Assembly (NCBI GenBank): GCA_020161845.1
Contig: JAIUNK010000016.1
Location: 29,957-93,956, forward strand
DNA: 64,000 nucleotides
Reading direction: 5' to 3'
Source of the DNA: Actinomycetota bacterium
Lineage (GTDB): Bacteria > Actinomycetota > Actinomycetes > Actinomycetales > Dermatophilaceae
Shown here: piece by piece, positions 33,925-42,518 of the stretch
Numbering within the stretch: position 1 is the stretch's first letter
Layout of the letters: every line of letters starts with the position of its first letter
Notes under the pieces: model-generated
Databases searched by the model: none
The model's input: the letters and a program-made list of their open reading frames with translations, nothing else
What the model was told of the DNA's origin: nothing
Made by a program: the position numbers and the translations under genes

Positions 33925-35118
33925 TCAGCGCGCGACGTACCGCGACAGCACCGAGCCCTCCCCGGCGCCGGCCCGCGTCGCCACCCAGGCCACGCGCGAG
34001 CCGCGCGCGGCATCCATCGCCTCGACACCGCGTCCCAGTTCGCCGCTGACCCGCTCGTCCTGCGCGGTCGGCCGCGGCCGCCGCCAGAGGCTGTCGCTCG
34101 TCGCCAGCAGGACGATGCTTGCCCCGACGCCGAGGGCGCCGGTGACGCGGCCCCTCGGGGCCGGGCAGGTGGTGGCGGTGTCGGTGGCCGAGTACACGGC
34201 GCAGCCGAAGGTGACGATGTCCTGGGTGCTGTCGTATTCGCGCTGCTCGCCCAGGATGAGCGTCGAGCCATCGCGCAGGACACTCCAGGCCGTGGGGGTG
34301 CTCTGGCTGCCGAGGGCCCAGCCGCCCACGGTGCTGACCAGCGAGACCACCCCGCCGCGGCCGCGCAGGTAGTTGACCTGCATGGGGGTGAGCCCGATCG
34401 CGAGGAAGCCGTCCGCGGTGGGGCGGATGCCGTAGTCGAAGCCCGTCGGGCTGTCGGACCAGTCGCTGCGGTAGATGTCGGTGCTGGCGTTGGTGAACCC
34501 CCTCCCGTTGTAGCGCCAGACCTGCTCCATCGTGTTGACCAGCGCGGTGTAGGTGCCGGGAGTGTCCCGCACTTCCCACGCGGTCGCCGCTGGGCCGCCG
34601 GGGAGGGCGACGTCCACGCGGGCCCAGGAGGCGCCCCGGTAGCGCCATAGCTCCGTCGTGGTCTGCGGCGATCTCCCCGCGGCGAGCACGGTCGTCTGGG
34701 GATCCGGCGCGGTGACGAGCCAGGCCTCCGCCTCGTCGACGGCGCTGATCTGCACGCCGTTGGGCGCCGTCGCGCGCAGCGTGGTCGGCGGGTGCAGCTG
34801 CGGCCGGGCCGACGCGGCGCGGCCCTTGGTGACCTTCTGGACCACGACGCGGTGCTGGGCGTCGATGCCGGCCAGCCAGATGGTCGTCTCGGAGGCCGCG
34901 GCGATGGAGGTGATCCGATAGGACGTCGTGCCGACCGGGCGCAGGTCGGCAGAGGTGGGTTCGATGGGGGCGGGCCGGGCGTAGATCGCCGCGGGACGCG
35001 GGGCGGGGACCTCGTCGGGGTCTGCGGCGTGGGCCGCTCCGGTGGGCTGGACCAGCGCGAGGGTGGCGGCCAGGACGACGGCGTGGGTGGCGGCGGTCCA
35101 AGGGGTGCGGGTGCGCAT
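33925..35118 (-). CDS. Secreted beta-propeller-like protein, unknown
   Basis: The 397-aa protein starts with a Sec signal (residues 1-31, cleavage likely after AAHA). The remainder is rich in Thr, Ser, Trp and Asp in short beta strands repeating about every 45 residues (ETTIWLAGID, DEAEAWLVTA, ASWARVDVAL, EQVWRYNGRGF), consistent with a beta-propeller. Two cysteines (FGCAVYS and TTCPAP) could pair. No catalytic motif is recognised. ATG 35118 is preceded by GGGAG. It converges on the aldo/keto reductase and its function is unknown. Confidence 0.7.
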   Translation of the reverse strand: MRTRTPWTAATHAVVLAATLALVQPTGAAHAADPDEVPAPRPAAIYARPAPIEPTSADLRPVGTTSYRITSIAAASETTIWLAGIDAQHRVVVQKVTKGRAASARPQLHPPTTLRATAPNGVQISAVDEAEAWLVTAPDPQTTVLAAGRSPQTTTELWRYRGASWARVDVALPGGPAATAWEVRDTPGTYTALVNTMEQVWRYNGRGFTNASTDIYRSDWSDSPTGFDYGIRPTADGFLAIGLTPMQVNYLRGRGGVVSLVSTVGGWALGSQSTPTAWSVLRDGSTLILGEQREYDSTQDIVTFGCAVYSATDTATTCPAPRGRVTGALGVGASIVLLATSDSLWRRPRPTAQDERVSGELGRGVEAMDAARGSRVAWVATRAGAGEGSVLSRYVAR

Positions 35119-35288
35119 GATGCGGCTCCCTGGTGCGAGGAGAACGTGGGGCTCCCGAGCGGTCCCACCAGTAAGACGTTATGTCGTGTTTCTGGGCGAA
35201 TCGTTGTGACGCCCAACGGTGTTAGCGAACCGATACCGAGTTATGTCGGCTCTTGCCGATCGGGCCGTCGCGATCAGGCCGTCGCGAT

Positions 35289-35330
35289 CACGTCACCCGG
35301 CTCACGTCACCCGGCTCACGTCACCCGGAT
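35289..35330. repeat. Three 14-bp tandem repeats
   Basis: CACGTCACCCGGCT occurs twice, followed by a third copy differing at one position, in the gap between the secreted protein start and the NYN gene end. A shorter GTCGCGATCAGGCC-type duplication precedes it. Confidence 0.75.
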
Positions 35331-36622
35331 CAGGCCATCCGGATCCGGGCGACGTGATACCAGAAGCGGTCCCGGACGGCATGGCGCACCTCGTCGTCGA
35401 GGTCGTCGCCCCAGCCGCGGCCGGCCAGGTCGACCAGCAGGGCCCGGTCGAGTTCGGCCGGGATCGCGGGCTTGCGCTCGCGCAATTCGAGCAGGGCCGG
35501 CGGGGTGGCGCTGCTGCACCATGCCGCCACGACCCGCTTCGCGACGTCGTCGACGACCTCGGGGGTGAGCTCGTCGGCAGGGTGCGGCGCGGGCTGCGGT
35601 GTACCGCTGCCCATCGCCGCCCCCGTCGTGCCCGGCAACACGAGCTCGGTGGCCTTGCGCCGGGCCAGCAGCGCGGGGCTGGGCGGTCCCGGCGGCGGGG
35701 CAGGGCTCTCCGCTGCCGGCGGGCTCGGGTCGGTGTCGGGAGCCGGTGGCTGGTCGGTCGCGGTGCGTGCCGCGGCGCCGCCGTGGGTCCGGGACCTGCG
35801 CCGTACCCGCGGCGCGTCGCCGGCGGGAGCTGCGCCGGCGCCGGGCTGGACCGTCCCGGCCGCGGGCTGGTCCCCGGCCCCGGCTCCGGCCATGTCCCTG
35901 GCCCCAGCCACGTCCCCGGCCGCGGCGATGCCCTCTGCGCAGGGGCGGTCGCTGGGTGCGCCGCCGGTGGGCCGGCCGGTGGGCCCGTCGTCGGTGGGCC
36001 GGTCGTCGGTGGGCTCGTCGTCGGTGGGCTCGGTGTCGCCCGCGAGCGCCGCGCGCAGCCCCTCGGGGATCGCCATCGACTTGATCGTGCGGTCGATCGC
36101 CTGCGGGTCGATGAGCAGCACCCGGTCCGCCGCCCGGATCAGGTGCCGGGAGACCGCCAGGGGCCGGCCGTCGTGATCGGCGACGGCGAGCAGCACGACC
36201 TGGACGCCGCGGCCCTGGGCCTCCTCGACCGCCTCGGTGAGGTCGTCGTCCCCCGATACCAGATAGGCGACGTCGGCCACCCGATGCTGCGCCTGGATGG
36301 CCAGGTCGAGCCCGATCCGCACGTCGACGCCCTTCTGCTCCCCCGAATACGACAGCCGGCCGAGCCGCAGCTTGACCCGGGGGAGGGCGCCGATCTCGTC
36401 CTGGGTCGCGTCCGGCATGCCACCGGGTCGCGAGCCCGCGTCGTACCAGTTCACCCGCAGCAACGGCAGCCCGCTGTCCGCCTCGACCTGGGCGATCAGG
36501 GCGGCGATCAGCGCGTCGTACTCCGTCTGCACCCCACGTCGCAGCGAACTGCCGGTGACCCGCGTCGCGGCGGCCGCGAGCAGGTAGCCGACGTCCACAT
36601 ACGCGGCGCAGCACGATCTCAT
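35330..36622 (-). CDS. NYN-domain (PIN-like) predicted RNase with disordered linker
   Basis: The 430-aa protein has an N-terminal NYN/LabA domain (residues 1-190) with acidic site residues in AAYVDVGYL (Asp10), EQKGVDVRIGLDLA and VSGDDDLTEAVEEA. These are the metal-binding aspartates of NYN nucleases. A long Pro/Ala/Asp linker with PTDDEPTDD repeats follows, then a C-terminal helical domain (ADELTPEVVDDVAKRVVAAW to the end) like the module found behind NYN domains in actinobacteria. RNA cleavage is inferred from the family. ATG 36622 follows GGTGGGGGC. It diverges from the small helical protein at 36773. Confidence 0.8.
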   Translation of the reverse strand: MRSCCAAYVDVGYLLAAAATRVTGSSLRRGVQTEYDALIAALIAQVEADSGLPLLRVNWYDAGSRPGGMPDATQDEIGALPRVKLRLGRLSYSGEQKGVDVRIGLDLAIQAQHRVADVAYLVSGDDDLTEAVEEAQGRGVQVVLLAVADHDGRPLAVSRHLIRAADRVLLIDPQAIDRTIKSMAIPEGLRAALAGDTEPTDDEPTDDRPTDDGPTGRPTGGAPSDRPCAEGIAAAGDVAGARDMAGAGAGDQPAAGTVQPGAGAAPAGDAPRVRRRSRTHGGAAARTATDQPPAPDTDPSPPAAESPAPPPGPPSPALLARRKATELVLPGTTGAAMGSGTPQPAPHPADELTPEVVDDVAKRVVAAWCSSATPPALLELRERKPAIPAELDRALLVDLAGRGWGDDLDDEVRHAVRDRFWYHVARIRMA

Positions 36623-36772
36623 GCCCCCACCATGTCATTCCCACCGCCGCGGCGGGCAGGGGTGGTCGCCCTGCGGTTCCTGGGCATTCGCTCAGGTCGG
36701 CCGGGACCCTCCCGATGGAGGAGGAGCAGTCGATCCCTGCGGCCAGGAGCATCCGGCCCGATCGGAGACGAG

Positions 36773-37171
36773 ATGAGTACCGGTGCGACGCCCCAGCCCG
36801 GTCAGCCCGGGGGGCCCGACGTGGAGGCCGTGTGCCTGGCCACGATGGAGATGCTGGACGCCCACATGCCGATGATCGCCGCCGCCGTCGCCACCACGCA
36901 GCGGCTGGTCAAGGGGGCTTCCGATGCGGCCAACGCCTCCCCGGAGCTGCGCGAGCATGTCGACGGTCTGGTGGCGTCCGGCCGAGATGTCGCCCAGCGG
37001 CTCGGTCGCGCCGCGGACATGTCCCTGCACCTGCTCTCCCAGGGCGCGGCGACCCTCGAGCCCGAGCTGGCCCTCCAGTTGCGCAGCGCGCTCCTGGACC
37101 GGGTGGGCGACCTGGGCGGGATGAGCGCCAAGCTGCGGATGGCGCAGTCGCAGCTGGCCCGGCTGGTCTGA
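36773..37171 (+). CDS. Small helical protein, unknown
   Basis: The 132-aa protein is almost entirely alpha-helical after a short polar start, with Ala/Leu/Met-rich heptads (MEMLDAHMPMIAAAVATTQ, then long helices to the C terminus). No Cys, signal or membrane segment. It resembles small coiled-coil or four-helix proteins but I recognise no family. ATG 36773 is preceded by GGAGACG. It lies between the NYN gene (divergent) and an MFS gene (convergent, 10-nt gap). Confidence 0.65.
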   Translation: MSTGATPQPGQPGGPDVEAVCLATMEMLDAHMPMIAAAVATTQRLVKGASDAANASPELREHVDGLVASGRDVAQRLGRAADMSLHLLSQGAATLEPELALQLRSALLDRVGDLGGMSAKLRMAQSQLARLV

Positions 37172-37181
37172 GCGGCCCGGC

Positions 37182-38375
37182 TCAGAAGGTCGGCGGCGAG
37201 GCACGCCGTACGACGTACGCCGCGACCGCCACCCCCAAGCCCGACAGCGCCGTCAACCAGGCGACCAGACCCGGCCACCCGGCGCCGTGGAACACCATGC
37301 CCGAGGCGTAGCCGAGGATCGACGAGCCGAGGTAGTAGCAGCTCAGATACATGCCACTGGCCTCCGCGCGGTCCCGGACGGCCAGCGCGCCGACCCATCC
37401 CGACGCCACGGCGTGCACGGTGAAGAAGCCGGTCGTGAAGACCGCGGTGGCGGCGAGCAGGACGGGCAGCACCGGGACGGCGGCCAGCGGCAGCGCCGCC
37501 AGGGCGAGCAGCGCCCCGCCGACCAGCACAGGGCCCGGTCCGAGGCGGCCGGCGAGCCGACCGGCGTACGCCGATGAGGCGGTGCCGCACAGGTAGAGCA
37601 GGAAAACCGCACCGGCCAGCGCGGGGCTCAGACCGAAGACCCCGATCAGGCGGTAGGCGAGGTAGTTGTACAGCGACACGAACGTGCCCATCAGCACGAA
37701 CGGCAGGATGAACAGAGCGGCCAGGCCTGGGTTGCGCCAGTGGCGCAGCACCGCCGCCGTCTCCGAGGCGATCGTCAGCGGTTTGGCGACGAAGCGGCGC
37801 TGCTCCGGCAGGACCGCCGCGGTGAGGCCGGCGCACGCCAACGCCACGACGGCGCTGATCGCGAGCGCCACCCGCCAGTTGGCGAACTCCAGGACGCCGG
37901 CCGGGATCAGCCGGCCCAACAGACCGCCGACCGTGGTGCCGGCGACGTAGAGACCCATCGCCGAACTCAGGTCGGCGCCGTCGACCTCCTCGGCGAGCCA
38001 CGCCATGGCCGTGGCGGGAACTCCGGCAAGCAGCACGCCTTGGAGCCCGCGTCCGACGACGAGCCAGGTCAGCGACGGAGCCAGCGGGGTCAGGAGCCCG
38101 ACGAGGGTGGCTGCCACGGCGGAGGTGACGATGACGCGGCCCCGGCCGAACCGCTCGGAGAGCACCGAGGCCGGCAGGATCGTCAGCGCCAACAGGCCGG
38201 TCGCGGAGCTGACTGTCAGTGCCGCCTGCGCGGGGTTGGCGTGCAGGTCCTCGGACAGGGCGGGCATCAGCGCCTGGGTGCTGTACATCGCGCTGAAGGT
38301 CGCCAGGCCCGCCGCGACCAGACCGACGACCGCGCGGCGGTAGCCGGGGTCGCCCCGGCGCAAGGGTGCGGGCAC
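37182..38375 (-). CDS. MFS transporter, YnfM/arabinose-efflux-like
   Basis: The 397-aa protein has 12 predicted transmembrane segments. Signature loops are SERFGRGRVI between TM2 and TM3, GRGLQGVLLAGVPATAMAWL in TM4, and a mid-protein loop near residues 190-205 (PEQRRFVAKPL). It resembles YnfM-type exporters of unknown substrates. The GTG start at 38375 has a strong GAGGAGGACC site. One of the ~100-nt inverted-repeat elements lies immediately upstream, so that element could hold its promoter. Confidence 0.85.
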   Translation of the reverse strand: MPAPLRRGDPGYRRAVVGLVAAGLATFSAMYSTQALMPALSEDLHANPAQAALTVSSATGLLALTILPASVLSERFGRGRVIVTSAVAATLVGLLTPLAPSLTWLVVGRGLQGVLLAGVPATAMAWLAEEVDGADLSSAMGLYVAGTTVGGLLGRLIPAGVLEFANWRVALAISAVVALACAGLTAAVLPEQRRFVAKPLTIASETAAVLRHWRNPGLAALFILPFVLMGTFVSLYNYLAYRLIGVFGLSPALAGAVFLLYLCGTASSAYAGRLAGRLGPGPVLVGGALLALAALPLAAVPVLPVLLAATAVFTTGFFTVHAVASGWVGALAVRDRAEASGMYLSCYYLGSSILGYASGMVFHGAGWPGLVAWLTALSGLGVAVAAYVVRRASPPTF

Positions 38376-38453
38376 GGTCCTCCTCGGGTGGTGCGGTGCG
38401 GTTCAGGTGGTCGGTCGGCCCTCCCGGCGGCGGCTCGACCATCTGAACGTGCC

Positions 38454-38556
38454 CGAACCGATATCGCTTTCGATGTCGCCCGGTCGGCCCCAGGCGCCTG
38501 ACGTGGGGGTTCGTCGTCGGGCCTCGAGGTGCCGACGCCATTGATGTATCGGTTCG
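38454..38556. repeat. ~100-nt inverted-repeat element, copy A
   Basis: CGAACCGATA (38454-38463) and its complement TATCGGTTCG (38547-38556) bound a 103-nt region between the MFS start and the AI-2E-type gene end. The left arm continues as TCGCTTT. AACCGATATCGCTTT is shared exactly with copy B (48307-48321). The inner right half (GTGGGG, TTCG, GAGGTGCCG) also aligns with the complement of copy B. The two look like diverged copies of one element. Confidence 0.6.
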
Positions 38557-38600
38557 AACGCCTTGGACCCCGGAGCCTCGGCGCCTCCGAAGCCCTGGGG

Positions 38601-39854
38601 CTACGCCGCCCCCGCGGCCGGCTTGGCCGGTTGCTCGTCGGGGTCGGCGTAGGTCAGCGGGTCGCTCGCGATCAACGCGTTCGCCCACCTCGCGCCCGGG
38701 TCGGCGTCGACCAGGATCGCCTTGAAGAACAATGTGGCCGGGACCGCGAGGAGCGCGCCGAGCACGCCGAGGACCCAGGACCAGAACAGCAACGAGACGA
38801 ACGTCAACGTCGCGGTGATGCCCACCGCCTGGCCGGTGAACCGCGGCATGATCAGCGACTGCACGATGAAGTTCACGATCAGATAGGTCGCGATCACCGC
38901 GATCGCCCGAGCCGGCCCGAGCGCCAGCAACGCGAGCAGCGCCGGCGGGACCAGCCCGATGAAGAAGCCGACGTTGGGGATGTAGTTCACCAGGAACGCC
39001 AGGACGCCCCAGACCAGCCACAAGGGCACCCCGATGATCCGCAGCGCGATGACGTCCAGGACGGCCGAGATGAGCCCGAACACCGAAGAGACGATCCAAT
39101 AACGCCGGACCCCCTGCGAGAACGAGCGCAGCGCCCCGATGAGCCGCGGGTGATAGCGCTGCGCCAGGTCCAACCGGTAGTCGATGGTCACCGAGTCCAT
39201 AGTGAGGAAGAAGACCACGCCGACCATCACGGTGAGCAGCGCGGCGCCCGTGGACAGATTCGCGAAGACGGGCGTGATGACGCCCAGCGCGCTGGCGGGG
39301 CTGACGCTCTGGATCTGCTTGAGCATCGTGTCGGGGGTGATGCCGATCCTGGCCAGTTGCTCGGTGATCGAGGTCAGCAGCGCCTGGAACTGGGTGCTGT
39401 AGTCGGGCAACGTCGTCACCAATTGGGTGATGGCCCAGCCGATCGCGGCGAAGAAGAGGCTCAGCACGGCCAGCACCACCAGACCGGTGACGACCGCCGC
39501 GATCGAGCGGTTGACGCCCCGCTTCGCCAACGCCGTATGCAGCGGGTGGGCCGTGACCATGAGGTTGAGCGCCAGGAAGATCGGGGCCACTACGCTGCCC
39601 AGGTTCTGCAGGAACACCACGCAATAGGCCAGCCCGGCGCCGCCGAGCGCGATGGCCAGCAGGCGCGGCAGGGCGCCACGGCCGGCGCCGCCGGGTGTGC
39701 CAGCCCCGCTAACCCCGCTGGCCCCGCTGGCCCCGTGCGGGGGTTCCGTCGCGGCGCCCACGATCCTGGCCTCGGTCGGCGGGGGCTGGTGTTCGGTCGA
39801 GACTGCCGGATCGGGGGCGGCGGCCTCCGCCTCCGCAGAGCGGTCAGTGTTCAT
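38601..39854 (-). CDS. AI-2E family transporter-like membrane protein
   Basis: The 417-aa protein has a 60-residue disordered N terminus with a GASGVSGAG-type repeat, then eight hydrophobic segments in the PF01594 pattern: paired helices near 65-105, a soluble loop (TLPDYSTQFQALLTSITEQL), and the C-terminal block VWGVLAFLVNYIPNVGFFIGLVPPAL, which is the family signature. Members include TqsA and Na+/H+ antiporter-like proteins, so true autoinducer transport is not implied. ATG 39854 was chosen; GAGGCGACC lies further upstream. It stands alone. Confidence 0.85.
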   Translation of the reverse strand: MNTDRSAEAEAAAPDPAVSTEHQPPPTEARIVGAATEPPHGASGASGVSGAGTPGGAGRGALPRLLAIALGGAGLAYCVVFLQNLGSVVAPIFLALNLMVTAHPLHTALAKRGVNRSIAAVVTGLVVLAVLSLFFAAIGWAITQLVTTLPDYSTQFQALLTSITEQLARIGITPDTMLKQIQSVSPASALGVITPVFANLSTGAALLTVMVGVVFFLTMDSVTIDYRLDLAQRYHPRLIGALRSFSQGVRRYWIVSSVFGLISAVLDVIALRIIGVPLWLVWGVLAFLVNYIPNVGFFIGLVPPALLALLALGPARAIAVIATYLIVNFIVQSLIMPRFTGQAVGITATLTFVSLLFWSWVLGVLGALLAVPATLFFKAILVDADPGARWANALIASDPLTYADPDEQPAKPAAGAA

Positions 39855-40019
39855 GGGGTCGCGCTCATGTGGTCGCCTCGCTGGTCGGGGCGGCAGACGC
39901 CGGATCACCGGTGGCCCTGGACTGGACCGGGACTGCTCGATCTCGATTCTGCACGACCGGGCGGCCCGGTCCGGGCGGCGGGCCGAGGCCAGCCGCGGGA
40001 GGTTTGCCACACTGAGCGG

Positions 40020-40727
40020 GTGAGCGCGGGGGAGAGCACGCAGGGGCCACGCCCGCCGGTCGTGCTCGTGCACGGCACCAATGACACCTCGGCCTCGGTG
40101 GCCGACCTTGCGGGGGCGTTGCGCCGTGACGGCCGAGCGGTGACCCTGCTCGACTACGGCCGACATCGCCGGGGGCTGCGCGGGGGCACCGGTGCCGGCG
40201 GGCTCGGGCCGCTGCCGGCCTCCACCCGGGAGGTCCTGGAAGCGGTCCGAGGGCTGGTCGCGGACCTCGACGCTCCGTACGTCGACCTGATCGGGCACTC
40301 CCAAGGCGGTCTGCACGTGCTGGGCTGCGCCGCCGCGATGCCCGAGCGGGTGGCCCACGCCGTGCTGCTGGGCACCCCGCTTGCCGGGCTGCAGCCGCTG
40401 GGTCCGTCCAGTCGCGTCGCGCACGTCGGCGGGCTCCGGCACGCCCTGGACTGGGCGCTCGGCCCGTCGGTGCGGGACATGATCGCCGGCAGCGGCCGGC
40501 TGCCGGATCTGGCGGACCTGCCGCCGGGGCCTCGATATCTGCTCCTGGCCAGCACTGACGACCGGCTGGTGCCGCCCGGGGCTGTCGTTCCGGCGCGGCT
40601 CGACCACGCCGTCCGCGTCGTCTGGGTTCAGGACGTCCACCCCGGCCGCCGGGTCTCGCACACCGACCTGGTGGCCGACCCGCTGGTGTACGACCTGATC
40701 CGCGCGGAGCTGGACACCCCGCGCTGA
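40020..40727 (+). CDS. Lipase-like alpha/beta hydrolase
   Basis: The 235-aa protein has the oxyanion region PVVLVHGTNDTSASV and the nucleophile elbow IGHSQGGLH, with Asp in LASTDDRLVPP and His in GRRVSHTDL. This is the order of LipA/EstA-like lipases of actinobacteria. No signal peptide is visible. GTG 40020 has CACACT exactly 6 nt upstream and no Shine-Dalgarno. It converges on the large membrane hydrolase with a 4-nt gap. Confidence 0.78.
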   Translation: MSAGESTQGPRPPVVLVHGTNDTSASVADLAGALRRDGRAVTLLDYGRHRRGLRGGTGAGGLGPLPASTREVLEAVRGLVADLDAPYVDLIGHSQGGLHVLGCAAAMPERVAHAVLLGTPLAGLQPLGPSSRVAHVGGLRHALDWALGPSVRDMIAGSGRLPDLADLPPGPRYLLLASTDDRLVPPGAVVPARLDHAVRVVWVQDVHPGRRVSHTDLVADPLVYDLIRAELDTPR

Positions 40728-40731
40728 GCAA

Positions 40732-42468
40732 CTATCTGCCGACCGCGTCGGCGATCCGCTCCAGCTGGCCCGGCGTACGGCCGGTGACCCCCAGCACCGC
40801 CGACCACGCGGGCACCATCTCGCCCCCGTAGTAGCGGTGCCCGAAGCCGCCGGGCACGTTGTTCGACACCAACATGTCCGCGGTGATCTGCCAGAAGGTG
40901 ACCTGGGGCGTCCAGCTCATCTGCGCCATCGGGGTGTCCCGGCGGGTCTCCTGAAGCCACGCCGGGGCGGTCCACATCAGGTCCGGGGACCACCAAGCGA
41001 CCGGGTCGGAGGCGTGCTGCAGGTAGACCACCCGCGGGAACGCCCAGGTGCCGAGCGGTCGACCATATTCGTCCGCGTCGAGCTGCTCGGGTCGACCCGC
41101 GAATCGGATGTGCCGGCCGTCGTCGAGAACGGGCACCACCATGGTCGATCCGGGGGTCCGCCGGTCGGTGAGGGCGGCTCGATTGGGGGCGAACGTCGGG
41201 GTGCCCGACCACACGGCCCCGTCGACCTGGGCGAGCATCTGCTCGGGCGAGGAGAACGCGCCGTCCCCGCCGTACGCACCGAGCGACTCCCCGGTGACGT
41301 AGAGCTTGGGCCGGGCCGACGCGGGCATCGCGGCGAGCCGGGTGCGGACCGCGTCGAGCAGCATCCGGGCGGCGCGCGGCGGCTGGTCCCGGCCGGTGAG
41401 CAGGCCGAACGCCGAGGGCAGGTCCGAATAGGCGAACCCGGCCACGGCGGTGTCGCCGTCCTGGAGGTACTCGAAGGCGGCGGCCCCCCAGGTGTTGACA
41501 TAGCCGGTGCTGGTCGGGGTGACCAGCAGCAGCGACCGGCGCTGCCAGGCTCCGGTGCGGTCCAGCTCCGCCAGTACGGCGTCCCGGCTGGCCTCCAGCG
41601 AATCGGCCACCCCGGCGAACACCCGGATGGGTTCGCTCGCCGGCCGCTCGGTCGCCGCCTCGATCGCCGCGGCGTCCGGGCCGCTGGAGACGAAGATCGC
41701 GCCGTCCTGGCCGAGGCTCTCCCAGCTGCGCGGTGACCCGGGGCCACCGGAGCGCAGCGGCGAGCTGGGCGCCTGGTGTCCCACCGGGGTGGTGCGATTG
41801 ACCCGGTCCGCCTGGCCCTCCACACCGGCCAGGACGAGCGGCCGGGCCACCCAGGTGAGGACCCCGGCGACAGTGGCGAGGGTGAGCACGCTGGCCACGA
41901 CCCGCGCCGTCGTCTCCCGGATCACCCGGGATCGGGTCCGCGCCAGCCACCAGTCGAGCAGGTCGGCCACGAGGCGCCATAACGAGATCGCCGCCACGAA
42001 CGTGACGATCGCCACGAGCATGCTGCCGATCGGGTACTCCCAGCCGGGCGGGTCGTGACCGACATAGCGGTTCACGAACTGCTGCCAGCGAATGGTGAGG
42101 AAGGGGAAGGCCAGGGCGAAGAGCAGCATCGCCGCCAGCGTCAGTTCCGTCAGCAGCCGGGCCCGGCGCGGGTTCATCGACACGCGCAGCTCGGCCCAGG
42201 CGGCCACCGCGCGCCCGGCGGCGCCGATCGCATGGCCGGTGGCGTAGCCCAGGATCGCGCAGATGGCCGCGATAAGGCCCTGCAGCCACCACGGTCGCGG
42301 CAGCAGGGACGGGGTGTTCGCCGCGGCGAACCACAGCCCGGCCACCGCCAGCCCGGTCCGGGACAGGCCGCCGAGCCGGCGGCTCCAGGCCCGCAGGTGC
42401 ACCGGCACCAGGGCCCGGCCACTCGTGCGCACCGCGCGCGTCAGCCGTCCGTGCTTCACCCGTCCCAT
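40732..42468 (-). CDS. Membrane-anchored alpha/beta hydrolase, PF10081 (DUF2319) type
   Basis: The 578-aa protein has an N-terminal domain with five hydrophobic segments (about residues 38-60, 62-85, 108-127, 148-172, 188-210), then a soluble hydrolase domain from about 245. That domain carries the elbow YVTGESLGAYG, the segment VWSGTPTFAPN and the late VYLQHASDPVAWW and GGFGHRYYGGEM motifs of the actinobacterial Abhydrolase_9 family. The substrate is not known; lipid or cell-envelope esters are plausible. It is divergent from ligB. Confidence 0.85.
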   Translation of the reverse strand: MGRVKHGRLTRAVRTSGRALVPVHLRAWSRRLGGLSRTGLAVAGLWFAAANTPSLLPRPWWLQGLIAAICAILGYATGHAIGAAGRAVAAWAELRVSMNPRRARLLTELTLAAMLLFALAFPFLTIRWQQFVNRYVGHDPPGWEYPIGSMLVAIVTFVAAISLWRLVADLLDWWLARTRSRVIRETTARVVASVLTLATVAGVLTWVARPLVLAGVEGQADRVNRTTPVGHQAPSSPLRSGGPGSPRSWESLGQDGAIFVSSGPDAAAIEAATERPASEPIRVFAGVADSLEASRDAVLAELDRTGAWQRRSLLLVTPTSTGYVNTWGAAAFEYLQDGDTAVAGFAYSDLPSAFGLLTGRDQPPRAARMLLDAVRTRLAAMPASARPKLYVTGESLGAYGGDGAFSSPEQMLAQVDGAVWSGTPTFAPNRAALTDRRTPGSTMVVPVLDDGRHIRFAGRPEQLDADEYGRPLGTWAFPRVVYLQHASDPVAWWSPDLMWTAPAWLQETRRDTPMAQMSWTPQVTFWQITADMLVSNNVPGGFGHRYYGGEMVPAWSAVLGVTGRTPGQLERIADAVGR

Positions 42469-42518
42469 TCAACCCCGGCGCCCGTTGCCCTGTCGGAGCG
42501 GCCGCCTACCCTTGGCCC

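Noticed and set aside
31779-35216. 1,145-codon open frame antisense to the polyamine decarboxylase and aldo/keto reductase
   Set aside because: Low-complexity Pro/Arg/Ser composition and no domain; the sense-strand genes have complete catalytic motifs.
36802-39624. 940-codon minus-strand frame spanning the MFS and AI-2E-type genes
   Set aside because: It is the wrong frame of the two real genes and crosses the inverted-repeat element; no membrane pattern or family motif.
38601-39854. Quorum-sensing AI-2 exporter
   Set aside because: The family name is historical; many members transport other solutes and no other quorum-sensing gene is present.
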